64,000 nt of DNA from Apostichopus japonicus (GCF_037975245.1 NC_092571.1:12593917-12657916), one strand, 5' to 3'. Counted from the first letter of the stretch, positions 37,050 to 49,436 are shown. Numbers and translations are program-made. Notes: a model not told the origin generated them from the sequence alone.

Positions 37050-38108
37050 AGGGATATATCTGGTGGATAACAAGTCGATTGATTACCAAAATGGCTGGAA
37101 TTTTCTTTTCTGCTTCTTTAATTAGGTCAAGACCACAACCTGATAGCATTTTGCATGGCAAAAGATATGATTGCTATCCAAATTTAGCAATATATATATA
37201 ATTATATATATATAATTATTGTGGTCAAGTGGTTAAGGCAGTGGACTGGTGATCTAAGGATGACAGGTTCGAGTCCTGGCCAGATCATTGCGTTGTGTCC
37301 TTGGGCAAGGCACTTTATCTCCATTGCCTCTCTTCACCCAGGTGTATAAATGGGGACCTGCGAGGTAACTTGTAAATATAGTTGCGTGCGCTGTTTGTGG
37401 CTGCACCCTATGGGAAGTCCCCCAGGGACATGTGGTTGTGGTGCACTGTAGAGCCCCAGGAGAGATTGATTGAATTGCGCACACTTTGGTGTGTAGGTGT
37501 GACAAGTTACCAATGACCAAGGCTAAGTTGTCAAAGGGCATAGAACTTGTGGATTATGCCCTTATCTAAATAACGGCGTAATAATAATAATAATAATGCA
37601 TCTGGCAACACCAGAGTGAATGATGTCATGTTGGCAATTTAAGCTTAGGATGCATTTGTTTAGTCTTTATAATATTTTATTGCACAGAGGAGAACATGAA
37701 ATGTTTGTACTAAATAGTTGCACAAATTTGCAATATGACATTCTAAATGTGCATCAGAGAACATTGGACAGCTAATTAAAGCAAACATTTCCAAATGTAT
37801 CAACATTTTCAATGACAAATCAGCGAGAAAAACGAAATAGGAAAGTAGAAAGCTTTCCAGAAGGACTTCTGGCTTGGTGGTATCGTAGACCACCTGTGGT
37901 GATCCACTTTCTGGTGAATGGGAAGGGTTATGAGCCAGCAGCTGTGGAAATAAATTTCATGCATTCATATCAACCATATTCTTGGGTTATAGAGATATAA
38001 GATAAACTTAAGTGATTTTTCCCAACTGAAGTGCTGATTGTGGAATGTTTTTCCTCGTAATATAAGTGTTAACAATCATGGTCTCCCCACATACCAGAAT
38101 ATATCCCT
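37050..38108. mobile_element. TTAA-type element family C, split by a SINE
   Basis: TTAA lies at 37046-37049 and 38109-38112. The ends read AGGGATATATCTGGT at the left and, on the opposite strand, AGGGATATATTCTGGT at the right, differing by one inserted base. Total length is 1059 bp, of which about 380 bp is a later SINE insertion, so the element itself is about 0.68 kb. It carries an unrecognised 62-codon frame at 37812-38000 that could be a relic or chance. Confidence 0.75.
37218..37598 (+). mobile_element. tRNA-derived SINE (copy 3), plus strand
   Basis: The head contains an A-box region TGGTCAAGTGGTTAAGG and the B box GGTTCGAGTCC at 37266-37276. A body (GTTGTGTCCTTGGGCAAGG, then GTGTATAAATGGGGACC) is shared with the copies near 1438-2148 and 43010. 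The 3' end is an AAT microsatellite (about 37578-37597). It lies inside the TTAA element at 37050-38108, so it is the younger insertion. Confidence 0.85.
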
Positions 38109-38112
38109 TTAA

Positions 38113-38655
38113 AGATCCAGATGGCTTTTAAACACTATTAATTTATAGGAAATTAGGACAGGATATATGATGCCCTGGCGAAGATTTATCTTAAACTTTG
38201 TGGGTGTTTCAAAGCAAGTAAGGAAGTTAGTGGACTGAAAATGTATTCTAGGTGTTAAATATTGGGATAATAGAGCAAACCTGCACCAGCAGCTCATGAA
38301 GTTCTGGACTGTATATAAAATGTACATATATGAGACGCAGTGGCCTGACCACTGTTCCATCACATCATTATTGACACTAATTAAGTCAAGCAAACATTAA
38401 GTGATCTGTGGTACATGTTGAGAGCCAATAAAGTCGGCTCCTGGGGACAGACAATCATGTCAACCTGCCCCCTTTGTTTTACTCTTCATATATCCCATAT
38501 TTTCCTGGCCTTTTCCATTTTCTTGGATACCTAAAATTGATCCCTGAGGGCTCTTCCAACCGCTCCCCCCACCCTCTTGCCAAGTCTGATAGGCTGTAGC
38601 AACTGATCCCCACTACCGGGCCTTGTTAAGCCTGTTACTGGTTAACTATGACTGC
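38113..38655. other. No gene seen
   Basis: Unique sequence with a 94-codon minus-strand frame at 38109-38393 that has no recognisable motif. Confidence 0.4.
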
Positions 38656-38659
38656 TTAA

Positions 38660-39021
38660 AGGCATTGAAGACTCGCGCACAAACAAACGCCTCATGCCGG
38701 TAATCTGACGTAGTTTCGAATGAGGTGTAACAGAAATGTTAGACACCACCATCGATCCCAGAAAATACACACACAGCTTGCTACCGTCGGTAATGAGACA
38801 CTAGTGTACAGTCAATACATGCAGCTACAGTCAATACCCTCAACACAGTGTACATACTGTAGCAGCGAGGACATCTCAGGTCTTGATAAAGATAACAAGG
38901 TATCACATTTCATTACTGTCTGCAGTTTGTAGGACAATTAAGAAAAAACTTCTCTTGCAAGCAACGGAAAGTTAACTTTTTCAGAGGGGGGCACACGGTT
39001 TGTGTCGAGTCTTCAATGCCT
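38660..39021 (+). mobile_element. TTAA-type MITE family A, copy 4 (best preserved)
   Basis: A 362-bp element with TTAA at 38656-38659 and 39022-39025. The terminal inverted repeats match for about 19 bases: AGGCATTGAAGACTCG at the left, mirrored by CGAGTCTTCAATGCCT at the right. The interior is collinear with the other three copies. This copy best defines the family termini. Confidence 0.9.
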
Positions 39022-39025
39022 TTAA

Positions 39026-40969
39026 ATTCCGGTGAATGATTTGGATTGCTTCAGTATTTGTCACTATTTGCTAAAATTTATAGTCACTTTCGTAAAATGT
39101 AAATAAACACAGAATAACTTTAGTTATTATATCTATGAAGATTATAGCCAAATCTAATTATCAAGGAGCAGCTCATTTACAAATTGTTAAGTTTAATGTT
39201 TAGAGGCGTAAAAGTGATGTTAAATTTAGGAGCATAATCTGGTTTAAGTAATATAATTGTCAGTGTATTTATTACTTGAATATCTGGCAGAGCCTGGTGC
39301 TATATTGTATATCATTGTACAGTTAGTAGCTATATAGCATGAATAATTTAAATACCAGTAACTTATTAAGACACGTCTAATTAGAAAATATATATCCTTC
39401 TTCCTTATTTCTAATTGCTATTATAATAAACTTTTTCACAGAAGTAATTTGAACCAACTACCTGTAATATAACCTATACCAGGATTTCAACCAGGAAAGA
39501 CACCTACATTATGCGATATCAGAAAGAGTAAAAAATTCAAATAAATTTCAGATGATTTTAAGGAAGCAATTTTTCCATTTTAATTGTCTGTTAGTTTGTA
39601 GTGTGTCGATACAACGGAGCTGATGTCCTAAACTTAAAATTTAATTTGAACGGGTAAATAACGAGAAACTTTTCAAAAGTGTGAAAAGTTTTTTAAGAAA
39701 AGTATTTTAAGAATATAATTTAAGCAAACTTTACAATGAACCCACTGATTTATTATATTTGATACTGAAGGTGTATACCACTGACAGCGTGAAGCAGCTC
39801 GGGGTGTCAGGAGCCAACCCTGTAGATAATTATGTTTTATACCATGGGCCATTTTTTTTTAAGTTATATAATTACCATTGTTTCTTTATATTATAAAAAT
39901 GACAAAATACATCAAATATATTCTTTATCTCACATTTCCCCGGTCCCCTTTATTGACCCGGTAGTTGACCTGCAGACAAAAGCTTCTATGCCACCTCTGA
40001 GACCCCTAATCCCACCCCTTCCACACTCCCCCCCCCCCCCTCTCATCTGGCTTGCTCAGAAGAGTTTGTTAAGGTAAATTAAAAGCGCAAAGAAAGGAAC
40101 AAAAAATTAAAATATTAAAATTATTAAAAATATTACAAATTTTAATAATAAAATTTTCTTGGTTAATTATGGTTAATTACAACTTGAATCTTCACTTCAA
40201 GTAATGAATGCTAATAACTGCATTGTATAGGCCTCAGTACATACATGTCCACAACGACAAGTGAATTTGTCCAGCTATCAATAAATCTTTGAACCATACA
40301 GTTCAAATTATATATTTTGCGAAACAAAACATATACTCCGGAACTGAATCTGGCGTAAGAGTTGGGTTGGGGTAGGGGTGGGGTTGGTGCGCAGAGTTAT
40401 AGAGGGTGGGGGGAGGGATATAGGCTTGAGATGGGCCAGCTGTAGCCAGAGCTTTTGCTCTAGAAAGATATACAGTAGCTATAAATTGTGACACTAGTAT
40501 AAGCCAGTTGGAATATTTATTTATGTAACTGAGTCCTTTCATTTCTGTCTCAATAATTCATTGTTCAACACCTTACATAGAATGACTGTTCTATAAATGG
40601 ATATATTTTACAGTGCATTCATATTACAGTATGGTGCGCAATCTGTAAAATTTAACCTCTACCATATACTGTATGCATGATGGATATATATTCCTGTGTA
40701 CAGTAAAACAGTGCACTGTAATAGAGAAAACAAGGAAGTTATTTCTCCATCTTCTGATTATAGTGAAAATGTCACTGAGCTAGCTGTCATAGAATTATAT
40801 ATATTATATAATATATTATATTATATATTATATAATAATGTTTATTAATTTTTTTCAAGTTGGTCATTATACTTGGAATTAATTAGATCAATTATTTATC
40901 TTCGTAGATTCTACTATTCACGTCTCCTTTCATATGGTAGGACAGCGGCTTCAAGAAAATTAATAAAAT
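39026..40969. other. No gene seen
   Basis: AT-rich unique sequence with a C homopolymer at 40028-40040 and palindromic AT repeats at 40797-40845. Short open frames at 39832-40077 and 40303-40542 (minus) run through C- or G-rich tracts and lack motifs. Confidence 0.45.
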
Positions 40970-42892
40970 TGAAAGTTAATTGAAGGTCTACTGCATGTTA
41001 TTATTGCGGATACATCATCTCCTAAAGATCTTTTCAAGACTGTTGATTTTCTTTCAAATAAACAGAAGTGTGCCATCCTGCCGAACTATTCCTGCCATAC
41101 AGAGTTATCTGAGAGATTCTCCCTTTATTTTTCCAAGAAGATCTCGGAACTTTGTAGTATGTTAAATCGTCAAGGCCTTCATCTTTCTGCAAATTGTTTG
41201 ACTGAGCCATTGCCTGCATCTTCGTTCGACAGTTTCTCTGAAGCTACTGAAGATGAAATACTTAAAATTATCAAAAACTCTCCATCAAAATCGTGTATGC
41301 TTGATCCGCTGCCAACATGGTTAGCTAAAGGTTGTTCAGCAGAACTCATTCTTCTCATCACGAATATTGTCAATACTTCTATGTCAACAGGAACCGTACC
41401 TGATTCCTTTAAGGTTGCTCATGTGACTCCTGTACTTAAAAAGACCAGCTTAGATAGAAACTGTTTAAAAAATTATCGCCCTATTTCGAACTTGAGTTTC
41501 GTTTCAAAGGTTTTGGAAAAGACAGTTTTATCTCGCTTAATGGATTATCTTACACAGGAGAATCTTCTCGAACCATACCAGTCAGCTTATAAGTCTGGTC
41601 ACAGTACGGAAACTGCCCTCAATGCAGTTCATAATTTTATTACATCCAAGCTTGATGAAGACTGCTTTGTCCTTTTAGTTCTTTTAGACTTATCATCAGC
41701 TTTTGATACAGTTAATCATTCCATTTTGTTAGAAAGACTGCAGTCAAAGTATCGGTTGGGTGGTACTGTACTATCCTGGTTCAACTCTTATATTACTGAG
41801 CGTTATCAACAGGTGAAAATTGAAGATGTTCTCTCGTCTCCTCGTCCATTAGTTACTGGTGTTCCACAGGGCTCTGTACTTGGACCTGTTCTTTTTTCTT
41901 TATATCTTGCGGAGTTGAGTGATATTTTACGGCACCATGGTGTTCATTTCCATCATTATGCGGATGATACTCAATTACTTCTTGCTTTCGATAAGGATGA
42001 TGTGCCAAATGCTTTTCATAAAATGGAAACCTGTATAAGTGCTGTTAACACTTGGCTTACAACTAATCAGTTGAAACTAAACTGTGATAAAACAGAGTTT
42101 ATTGTTTTTCGATCACGTTTCTCTGAAGTTACACCTAATTTTCCACCACTTACTGTTGGTAAAGACTCTATTAATATCTCCTCAACTGTTAGAAACCTTG
42201 GTGCATATTTTGACCAGACCATGTCACTTGAAAATCACGTTACTAATCTCTGTCGTTCTGCAAATTGGCAACTTAGGAAAATCAGTTTGATGAGGAATTA
42301 CCTCGATAATAAGACTTGCGAGATGCTGGTCCATGCGTTTGTGACATCAAAGCTTGATTTTCTTAATTCACTTTTATTTGGCCTTCCTGATTCGACCATC
42401 AAGAAACTCCAATAGATCCAAAACACCGCTGCCCGTATTGTGAAAAGGAAAGGAAGAAAGTGCCGCACCACCCCACTTCTGAAGGAACTTCATTGGCTAC
42501 CTCTCAGCTACAGAATCCAGTATAAAATACTTCTTCTCACCTTCTGTGCTCATCATCTTGAACGGCCTGTGTACCTGTCACAACTTCTCTTGCCATATAC
42601 TCCAACTCGCACACTTCGTTCCTCCAACAAACTGTTTTTAACTGTTCCAAAACCACGATTGAAGAACTATGGTTACAGAAGCTTCCAATACTCTGGGTCT
42701 TATCTCTGGAACAAGTTACCAGATCACATTCGAACATGCTATAAACTTTCTACTTTCAAAAGTCTACTTAAGACCCATTTTTTCACTTGTTCTTTTGTAA
42801 ATTAATTTACTTTCTTTGTAAAGCGCTTTGTGCAGTAACTTTTGTTTACTGATTTGGCGCTATATAAGTCTCATTTATTATTATTATTATTA
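40970..42892 (+). mobile_element. 5'-truncated CR1/L2-like LINE
   Basis: The element comprises a reverse transcriptase ORF, a C-terminal extension, a short 3' UTR and a terminal ATT microsatellite (about 42878-42892). The 3' UTR contains AAAGCGCTTTGTGCAG and TTTGGCGCTATATAAGTC, typical of CR1/L2-group tails. No endonuclease region is present, and recognisable LINE coding sequence begins near 40970. The copy is therefore truncated at the 5' end, as usual for target-primed insertion. I could not define a target-site duplication. Confidence 0.85.
40982..42805 (+). pseudogene. LINE reverse transcriptase ORF2, one in-frame stop
   Basis: This encodes the reverse transcriptase that copies LINE RNA into the target site. 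The frame is open from about 40982 to a TAG at 42413 and continues in the same frame to 42805. Numbering from the ATG at 41159, NYRPIS is at 105-110 and DLSSAFD at 177-183 (first catalytic Asp, D177). PQGS is at 236-239 and the catalytic YADD at 267-270. After the stop the frame gives NTAARIV, LHWLPLSYRIQYK and LWNKLPDHIR, conserved in the C-terminal region of CR1/L2/Rex1-like elements. The stop replaces a residue between KLQ and IQN. The upstream frame (LFKTVDFLSNKQK, ELSERFSLYF) shows that the ATG at 41159 is internal, not the true start. The endonuclease domain is missing. Confidence 0.9.
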
Positions 42893-43009
42893 TGTTAATA
42901 GACTTAACTTAGGCCACAGCCTTCTCACATAACTTTACAACAATTAACCCCTAAAAAACCTAACCTCTACTATGTGTCCCCGGGGGTGGGGGGGGAGGGT
43001 AGAGACTAT

Positions 43010-43100
43010 AATCCCATAGGATACATGCAGCCGCAAACTGGCACACACAACTATATTTTACAATTGGTTATCTCACAGGTACCAATTTATACACCTAGTT
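43010..43100 (-). mobile_element. SINE fragment (same family as 1438 and 37218), minus strand
   Basis: The plus strand reads CCCATAGGATACATGCAGCC, then ACAACTATATTTTACAATTG, then ACCAATTTATACACCTAG. This matches the reverse complement of the body of the SINE at 37218 (around 37335-37425). The tRNA head is missing and the fragment runs directly into the 18-bp repeat array. Confidence 0.65.
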
Positions 43101-43275
43101 TGCACTGTGTTCACATGAGATTATATGTTCACATGGGATACTGTGTTCATATGGGATACTGTGTTCACAAGAGATAATGTGTTCACGTGGGACACTGTGT
43201 TCACATGGTACACTGTGTTCACATGGGACACTGTGTTCACATGGTACACTGTTCACATCAGGTACTCTGTTCCCA
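43101..43275. repeat. 18-bp tandem repeat
   Basis: About nine units of TGTTCACATGGGATACTG and variants (GGGACACTG, GGTACACTG, GAGATAATG) are present, the last ones degenerate or shortened. The unit length is a multiple of three, so both strands have spurious open frames of repeated hexapeptides such as CEHSVP. Confidence 0.9.
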
Positions 43276-46140
43276 TGGGATATAACTGACTTGTCAACAG
43301 ATCGCTGTAGATCTGATGAGCGCATGATCAGACCACAGGCCAAAAGCTCACATGAACACACATGTTCATGATCACGAGTAGGCGAATTAGGATCAGATCA
43401 CGAGCGAGTTATCAGATCAAGAGTCAAAAATGCATATGAACGCTCTCGTGATCTGATAACGTGTTAATGTTCTGTCACCATGGTTACTGAAACATAGAAA
43501 TATGGCATCTCGGGCAGTAATTTCACAAACGTAAAGCGGCCAATAGGGACTGCATTGCATAAGCTTGTACTTGCTTTACACTATATGCTCAGCCGTACAA
43601 TTGAAGTTTGGGTACATCTTCGGTTATTGTGATTTGTGGGAGAACCCGACCAATTACAAAATTCAAAATTTAGTCATGACTTATTTACAAAATGATTAAA
43701 AAAGGCTTGTTTTTATTTCGGGCTGATTTAAGACCGTGCAACTTGGTTCTCTTTGGTCGTTTCTTAAACGAGCAAAGGTATGAGTTATAAGTTTTAAGTT
43801 CTAATGTACCAAGCTAATATCTGACAGATTCCTTCACGGAAGCTTCGTCACCAACAGAATTTTAAGTTCGGTTTTAAGCTCACTGTGTTGAGTATAGACA
43901 ACTTAGGTCTAAATATAGTGCAATGAGGAAGTCATTTATCTTAGTATTGGTCTACCTGTGTTATAAATTCCCTGCTGTGACTAGGAAAAATTGGATTTGT
44001 CAAACAGTTTGGATAACTGGGACGCTATTAATACACTAGAGGCTACCATGTGTTTGGTAATATAATTTTTGCTATCTATTATGTATCTTTCTATGTTCAT
44101 AAACCTAGGCCTGTCATATTTTTTTATAATTCTTTTCTGGGTAATTATGTTGAAAAGCAGTTCTGCCTCTTACCCAAATAATATGATCTCAATATAGGAC
44201 CAGCAGCTTGGAGTTGTTTCTTGTCAAGGAAGGAAGGTCCTTAGCAAGAAGTAGCCAGAGCTTGTTTTTCATTTCGATTTGGTTTTGGGGGTAAGGGTGG
44301 GGGGAGTGCACAATAAATGCTGCTACAGTATCATTTTCAACATTTTAACTACACTAATGTACAGAACAAATTTTAATGTTTTACTGTAATGCAAACCTAC
44401 ACATCTCTCCTGGTACAGTGTACACATCAGTCATATATGTTATGATGCTAACTTTTGTAGTATTATAATGGCCTTAGGCCAACCACAAGAGAGAAAACCT
44501 TAAAACATTGGCACGCTAACACAAGTTGTACAAACATGATCATTAGTATTATGATGATGATGATGATGACGCATTCACTCTTACTATGATCAATTTGCAT
44601 ACTTATCTACATTTCAGACAAACTACAGTAAGTGGTATTTTAACCTTGAGTGATATAATTAATGCAAATTGCTGGAGAAGGTGCATGATTAATTCATCTT
44701 GATCATGATAATTAAGAATCACCGAAATGCAGCTGCGTGACCCACTTAATTTGTAATGAAACTCAGACTTTGTAACAAATATGCATATTAAAAAAAAAAA
44801 AAAATGTTTGTATAAAAAATCAACGCATCTCTCAGCAGAGTTTGATGTCTATGATATTGAACAGCTTTTTAGAAAATGTTGGTCAAGTTCGTTCTAGGTA
44901 TTGAGGCATTCTCATAGACCTATTTGAAGATTCCTACTCCTAATCAAATCACCATCCCCTTCGCGCAGCTTTTCTCCGAATCGATGAGAACACACGAAGC
45001 TGATGAGAGTCTAAGAATGTGATAACATTATCTGAGGCAGGCCCTTTTTTTTCCGTTATAAAATCCATTAGAGGTCTGCTTGTTCATATACATACCATTG
45101 GTTTACTCGATCCGCTGAAGAAATCGTTTCTGAATGGTTTGCAAAGCTCTAGGAGGGTGGATGCTACGTACGGTATCTAGTAAAGTGGGTCATGAAAGCC
45201 GCACGTCACGGAAAGGAATGTATTCAATTACCCTCTGTTTAGCGTAACAGTCAGTTTTATGACCAATGAATGGACTATATACCCCCTCGGTTAGCCGTGC
45301 ACACTTAACTGGTGATGAGCCAGTGTATACACCGATGAATGTTTTACGGTCATCCTTCCGGTCGCCGGAGTTCGGAAAAAATGCTGTCAAAGGTGTAACC
45401 GTGGTCTAGTTGCATTTGCGGTTTAAAGATCTCAGTTATGTGACCGATAAGATCAGACCCATAAAACATTAGAACTCTACGTGAAACCTAACTGCCTGCA
45501 TGTGCAGAGTATCGGGTGCGTTTAAACAAGTAAAAAAAGCCAAGTACGTGCCAAGATCTCGGTTCATAATAGCCGGGGGGATCGTGACGGTAGGTATCCT
45601 AAAGGAGTCGTCGTAAACATAGAGACGTGTGATACTTGAGCTTAGCGTGCAGCTTTATTGCATTCTTGTCAGTACATGAGGGGGTTGTGAAATCACATGA
45701 TACAGCAGTTGTAATACACAGACATACTGTACTTGAATGGTATATAGTATAGTCATGTGAGTATCACAGAAGACGTGAAAAAAATCGCTGATCCAACATG
45801 CAGTACCTTTAAGGTTTAATTTATAACAAAATGACTCTTGGATAATAAAAATATTAAAAAAATACCAGCAAAATGGGACTGGCTGTATAGGTTCAATGCA
45901 ATATCTTCCTGTTTGCTAGGCTTGTTTGTCAAAGCTTCTATTGCAGTCAATCCCCACCCTCTCCCCACCCTCTCCCCACCCCACCCCCCATGGAACCAAC
46001 AGTTGTGTTGTTGCTAATTACAGCAACAATGTCTTTGAACACTGATCTGACTCCTGCTGCTGTCCCTTTCACCCTTCCTCTTCCCCCTGCCCCTCCCCTC
46101 CCCCTCCCTTAATCTCAAACTTGCAGTAAGTTTCCTTGTC
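43276..46140. other. No supported gene
   Basis: 43285-43460 is dense in GATC words and has an imperfect inverted repeat, GTTATCAGATCAAGAG with CTCGTGATCTGATAAC. A GAT repeat lies near 44548-44570. About 45100-45620 is unique, GC- and CpG-richer sequence with a 66-codon minus-strand frame (45190-45390) lacking motifs. 45950-46110 is C-rich. Confidence 0.35.
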
Positions 46141-46620
46141 ATGTTTTTGCCAAACTCTACCTATAATTCTAAACATCCCGTCATTCTAGACGGCCTGGTA
46201 TTCTTATCTCGTATCAGGAAGCTTGCCATGGAGAATGTTTTACAAGGGTCGACTTCCTCTTTGGAAGTCATTGACAATATTTGTTTTTGTCAGGTCGTAA
46301 GGATTTTCCTTGCCAAATGTCTACTTGTAATACATGAAGTCAAGCACCTATGTGCAGCTGATATCCGAATAGGACAGATCGGCAATTTCACAACTTGTCT
46401 AGCTCAAAGCTTCATTTTGTGTGGAATTTACCACTTCAGCTGCATATATATCACCATGTTACTCAATATATGTACATGTAGGAAAAGAAATTTACATATA
46501 AATCTGGAGAACATCTATGCATTATGTTCTCGTCCATGTGCTGCAAAGAAACCACATCATGAACTATGTCGTTTACGTAATTGTTATCATACGGAACACA
46601 TGTTTTGGATTAGAACTTAA
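46141..46620 (+). CDS. Unrecognised 159-codon open frame, doubtful gene
   Basis: This is the longest plus-strand frame outside the LINE. The predicted product has a hydrophobic middle (around residues 85-115) and several Cys residues in its second half (CTCRKR, CSRPCAAKK). I recognise no family. No TATA-like promoter or splice context stands out. Another frame (46517-46861, 114 codons) overlaps its end. In 64 kb of non-coding animal DNA a frame of this size can occur by chance, so it is recorded only as a candidate. Confidence 0.12.
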   Translation: MFLPNSTYNSKHPVILDGLVFLSRIRKLAMENVLQGSTSSLEVIDNICFCQVVRIFLAKCLLVIHEVKHLCAADIRIGQIGNFTTCLAQSFILCGIYHFSCIYITMLLNICTCRKRNLHINLENIYALCSRPCAAKKPHHELCRLRNCYHTEHMFWIRT

Positions 46621-49430
46621 TTTTCAGGAATTATCTGTTCAATGGTTGAATGGTTGCAGACGCCTTGCATTCGTGGTGAGGGTCCAGACAGTGAGACGAA
46701 GCATATGGAAGTCATGTTGTCAGGGTGATGCTTCCATGCATGGTGAGACAGAAGTTGCCAAAAGGAAGTATTTGCTCAGTGGATGGTACATAGCAGACTA
46801 CAGATGTGTGCAAAACATCCCCATGGCAACAGACAATAGTTTCACCACCAAAATAGTCTGAATTAGATTAGAACTTTCAATTTGTTGTTGAGACTAGGCC
46901 GTAAAATTTCACCAATATATATGTATGTATTTAGAAGATCAGCTTGAGCTAATTAGATATATTTTTACTAGCTAGGGTAATTGGTTCTTTGTTCATCGAT
47001 GGAATCACACAGGTGTTTGATAATTAATAATGATCATGAAATCCTCTTTTGATAAAACAAACAATTTGGTAAAGAATGATGAAAGGTAATAAACAAAGAC
47101 CATAGAAAGGAATTAAAAACAGAAATGGAAAGCAGAATTACAATAAGGTGACCGGATTTCCGGGGACAGTCCCCGGATTTCATGTCCCCGTCCCCCGATT
47201 AGAAGTGTCCCCGGAAATGTTTACCATCTGCTTTTAAAAAAAAAAAAGAGAGGTCCCAGATCATAAGTTTGGAATGGGTTGACTCGAATAAGAAATCCAA
47301 GCACAAAAATGGACATTAATTGTAGACACTTTGGATGGGAGATTGAGAAGAGAGGGCATTGACTGGAGGGGTCCGGTCATAGAGGGTGCACAGTGTTATC
47401 AGTTCACCCTGGACACAGTAGAACGAGAGCGTTGATGCGGTGAGGAGACAGGTAAGCTCGTCACTCGTAAATATCCAAACCTGGAAAGTTTTGGAATTTC
47501 GCAGATGTAATCCATAATCTGCTTTAAACACAAAGTAGGCAAGCCCTGTGTCCTGAGTTTTCTCGAAGAATGAATCTTGGTTCTTTGTTTCAAATTATCT
47601 TTCCGAGTTTGTAAGTTTGAAAGCTGATTTTGTTTTTATAATGGGTATTTTTAATTGCTCTAGTGATCTAGAAACTAAAAGCACTTACAAGAATTCTAAT
47701 TTATTTAATGTCTGTCAGGACATGATTTACCTCCTACTGTGTGCTCCTGTTGTAATAATAGACAACTTAAAGCTGCTGTCATTGTTGTTTTGTTCTATCA
47801 TCAGTTTCGTTTGTATTGCCAGACATAAGATATCAGTATTGTCTTCACAAACTTGACATGCTGAAAATTCCTTAAACGTTTAAAAAAAAGTATCTGTTTG
47901 GACAGTTCCGAACTCTCCAGATTTATCCCACACAATAGATTTGGAGTACTTTATTTATGATATTATAGTTAATAGAATATCTCATTACTTTTATAATGCT
48001 TTTAGCGTGGCTCTATAAAGTGTTTCAGTATGTTATTATGACAAGTTAAACATTGATTGAGTGACCATTCATTCCTATTATACTTGTTCAAAAGTTCTCG
48101 AATCTGATTGGCCCATCGTTGTCAGCTGACCATGCATTAACATAATGGACAATGCACAGTAAACTCACCAATGGATAAATGAAAAGTCGCCGAAAAGGAT
48201 AGAAAGTATCACAGCATGGTCTATCGCAGCATGCCTATAAGCTATTAGAGTCCAATCATCAAATGCCAATCGGATCATCAGTAAACTGGTCTGGCAACAC
48301 GCCCGTCGCTGTAAACAAGTTAATCCTTGGCAAAATGATGACCAAAATTTCTGGGAAAAAAAAAAAAAAAATTCTGCAGCCCGAAATATAGTCTAACAAT
48401 ATGTAGGGTGCAATCAACAATGATAAAAACCTCATTTAGCAATGCTAATTCATCCAAACCAGTGTTCAATTTAAATATGTTGTAAGTATGACTTGAAACT
48501 TGTAGGGTCTGACAAATATTGCTTACATTGGTGATGAACAATGCTAACTTAGTTTTTCCTCATCACAGCTAAAGGTTCTTACCTTGTGATTAATGGTTAT
48601 AAGGATAACAACAGTCTGCTACAGTATAGTCCATGCAACTCACATTTACCAAAGTCTCAGTATCTAATTCACTCGTAAACCGTAAGCCGTACGTAAATAT
48701 ATATTTGGAAGAAACTTGTATCATGGATTGCCATTTGGTAAAGGGTGAAAGGTCTCAATGGAATTGTTACACAATTTATGGACAATATGGGACATCATAT
48801 AGGAATCCTAACATCAGGGTCAACCCCACCAAGTCGCTTTAACTAATGTTTTATATTTGGTCCCAGACTTTACCAAACCTATAGCAAGGGTCATTTCTTG
48901 ACTGCAATCATACATCTTGAGGATTGTATAAAATCTGACCACAGCATAATCCCAAAATTTTGCAAAAATAATCCACAAATTCAATCCTCAAAATGAAAGA
49001 ACTTAATCATACTCTGTGTGCGTATGTGTAATATGCAATAGCTGTTACATACAGTATTGCATGGCCTTAACAGACGTCTCCAAGATGCCATGATAAACAC
49101 TGAGTAAAAAGAAACAGAAATTAAGTTTCCTCAAGAGTATCATAAATGCAGACAAACTTCATAAATAAACATTTTGATTTTTGAGCCGCCCTCCCCCAGC
49201 GAGTGAGTTTATTACATACAAGTCATTAATTCCTTCCCGAATGGATCGGAAAACAAAACAAAGTAATTTGTATGATAAAAGTGTTTTTCCTCAGCTCGAT
49301 CTAACAAAAGGTGTTTAATGCGTGGTAACATAGAATCGTTGAATTAATTTGACGGAACTTTCTAAGAATTCTAGATCTGGGGGGAAATGAGAAAGGCAAT
49401 AAACCGTCATGTTTGTATTCTTAATGTACT
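46621..49430. other. No supported gene
   Basis: A short motif-rich block at 47145-47220 (GGTGACCGGATTTCCGGGGA, then GTCCCCGG repeats) looks like one end of a dispersed repeat, but no matching second end was found. A poly-A run lies at 48356-48370. Other short frames lack motifs. Confidence 0.35.
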
Positions 49431-49436
49431 CGGTAA

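Noticed and set aside
47145-47220. Block of GTCCCCGG words as a complete inverted-repeat element
   Set aside because: Only one end-like segment is present, and no matching terminus or target duplication was found nearby.
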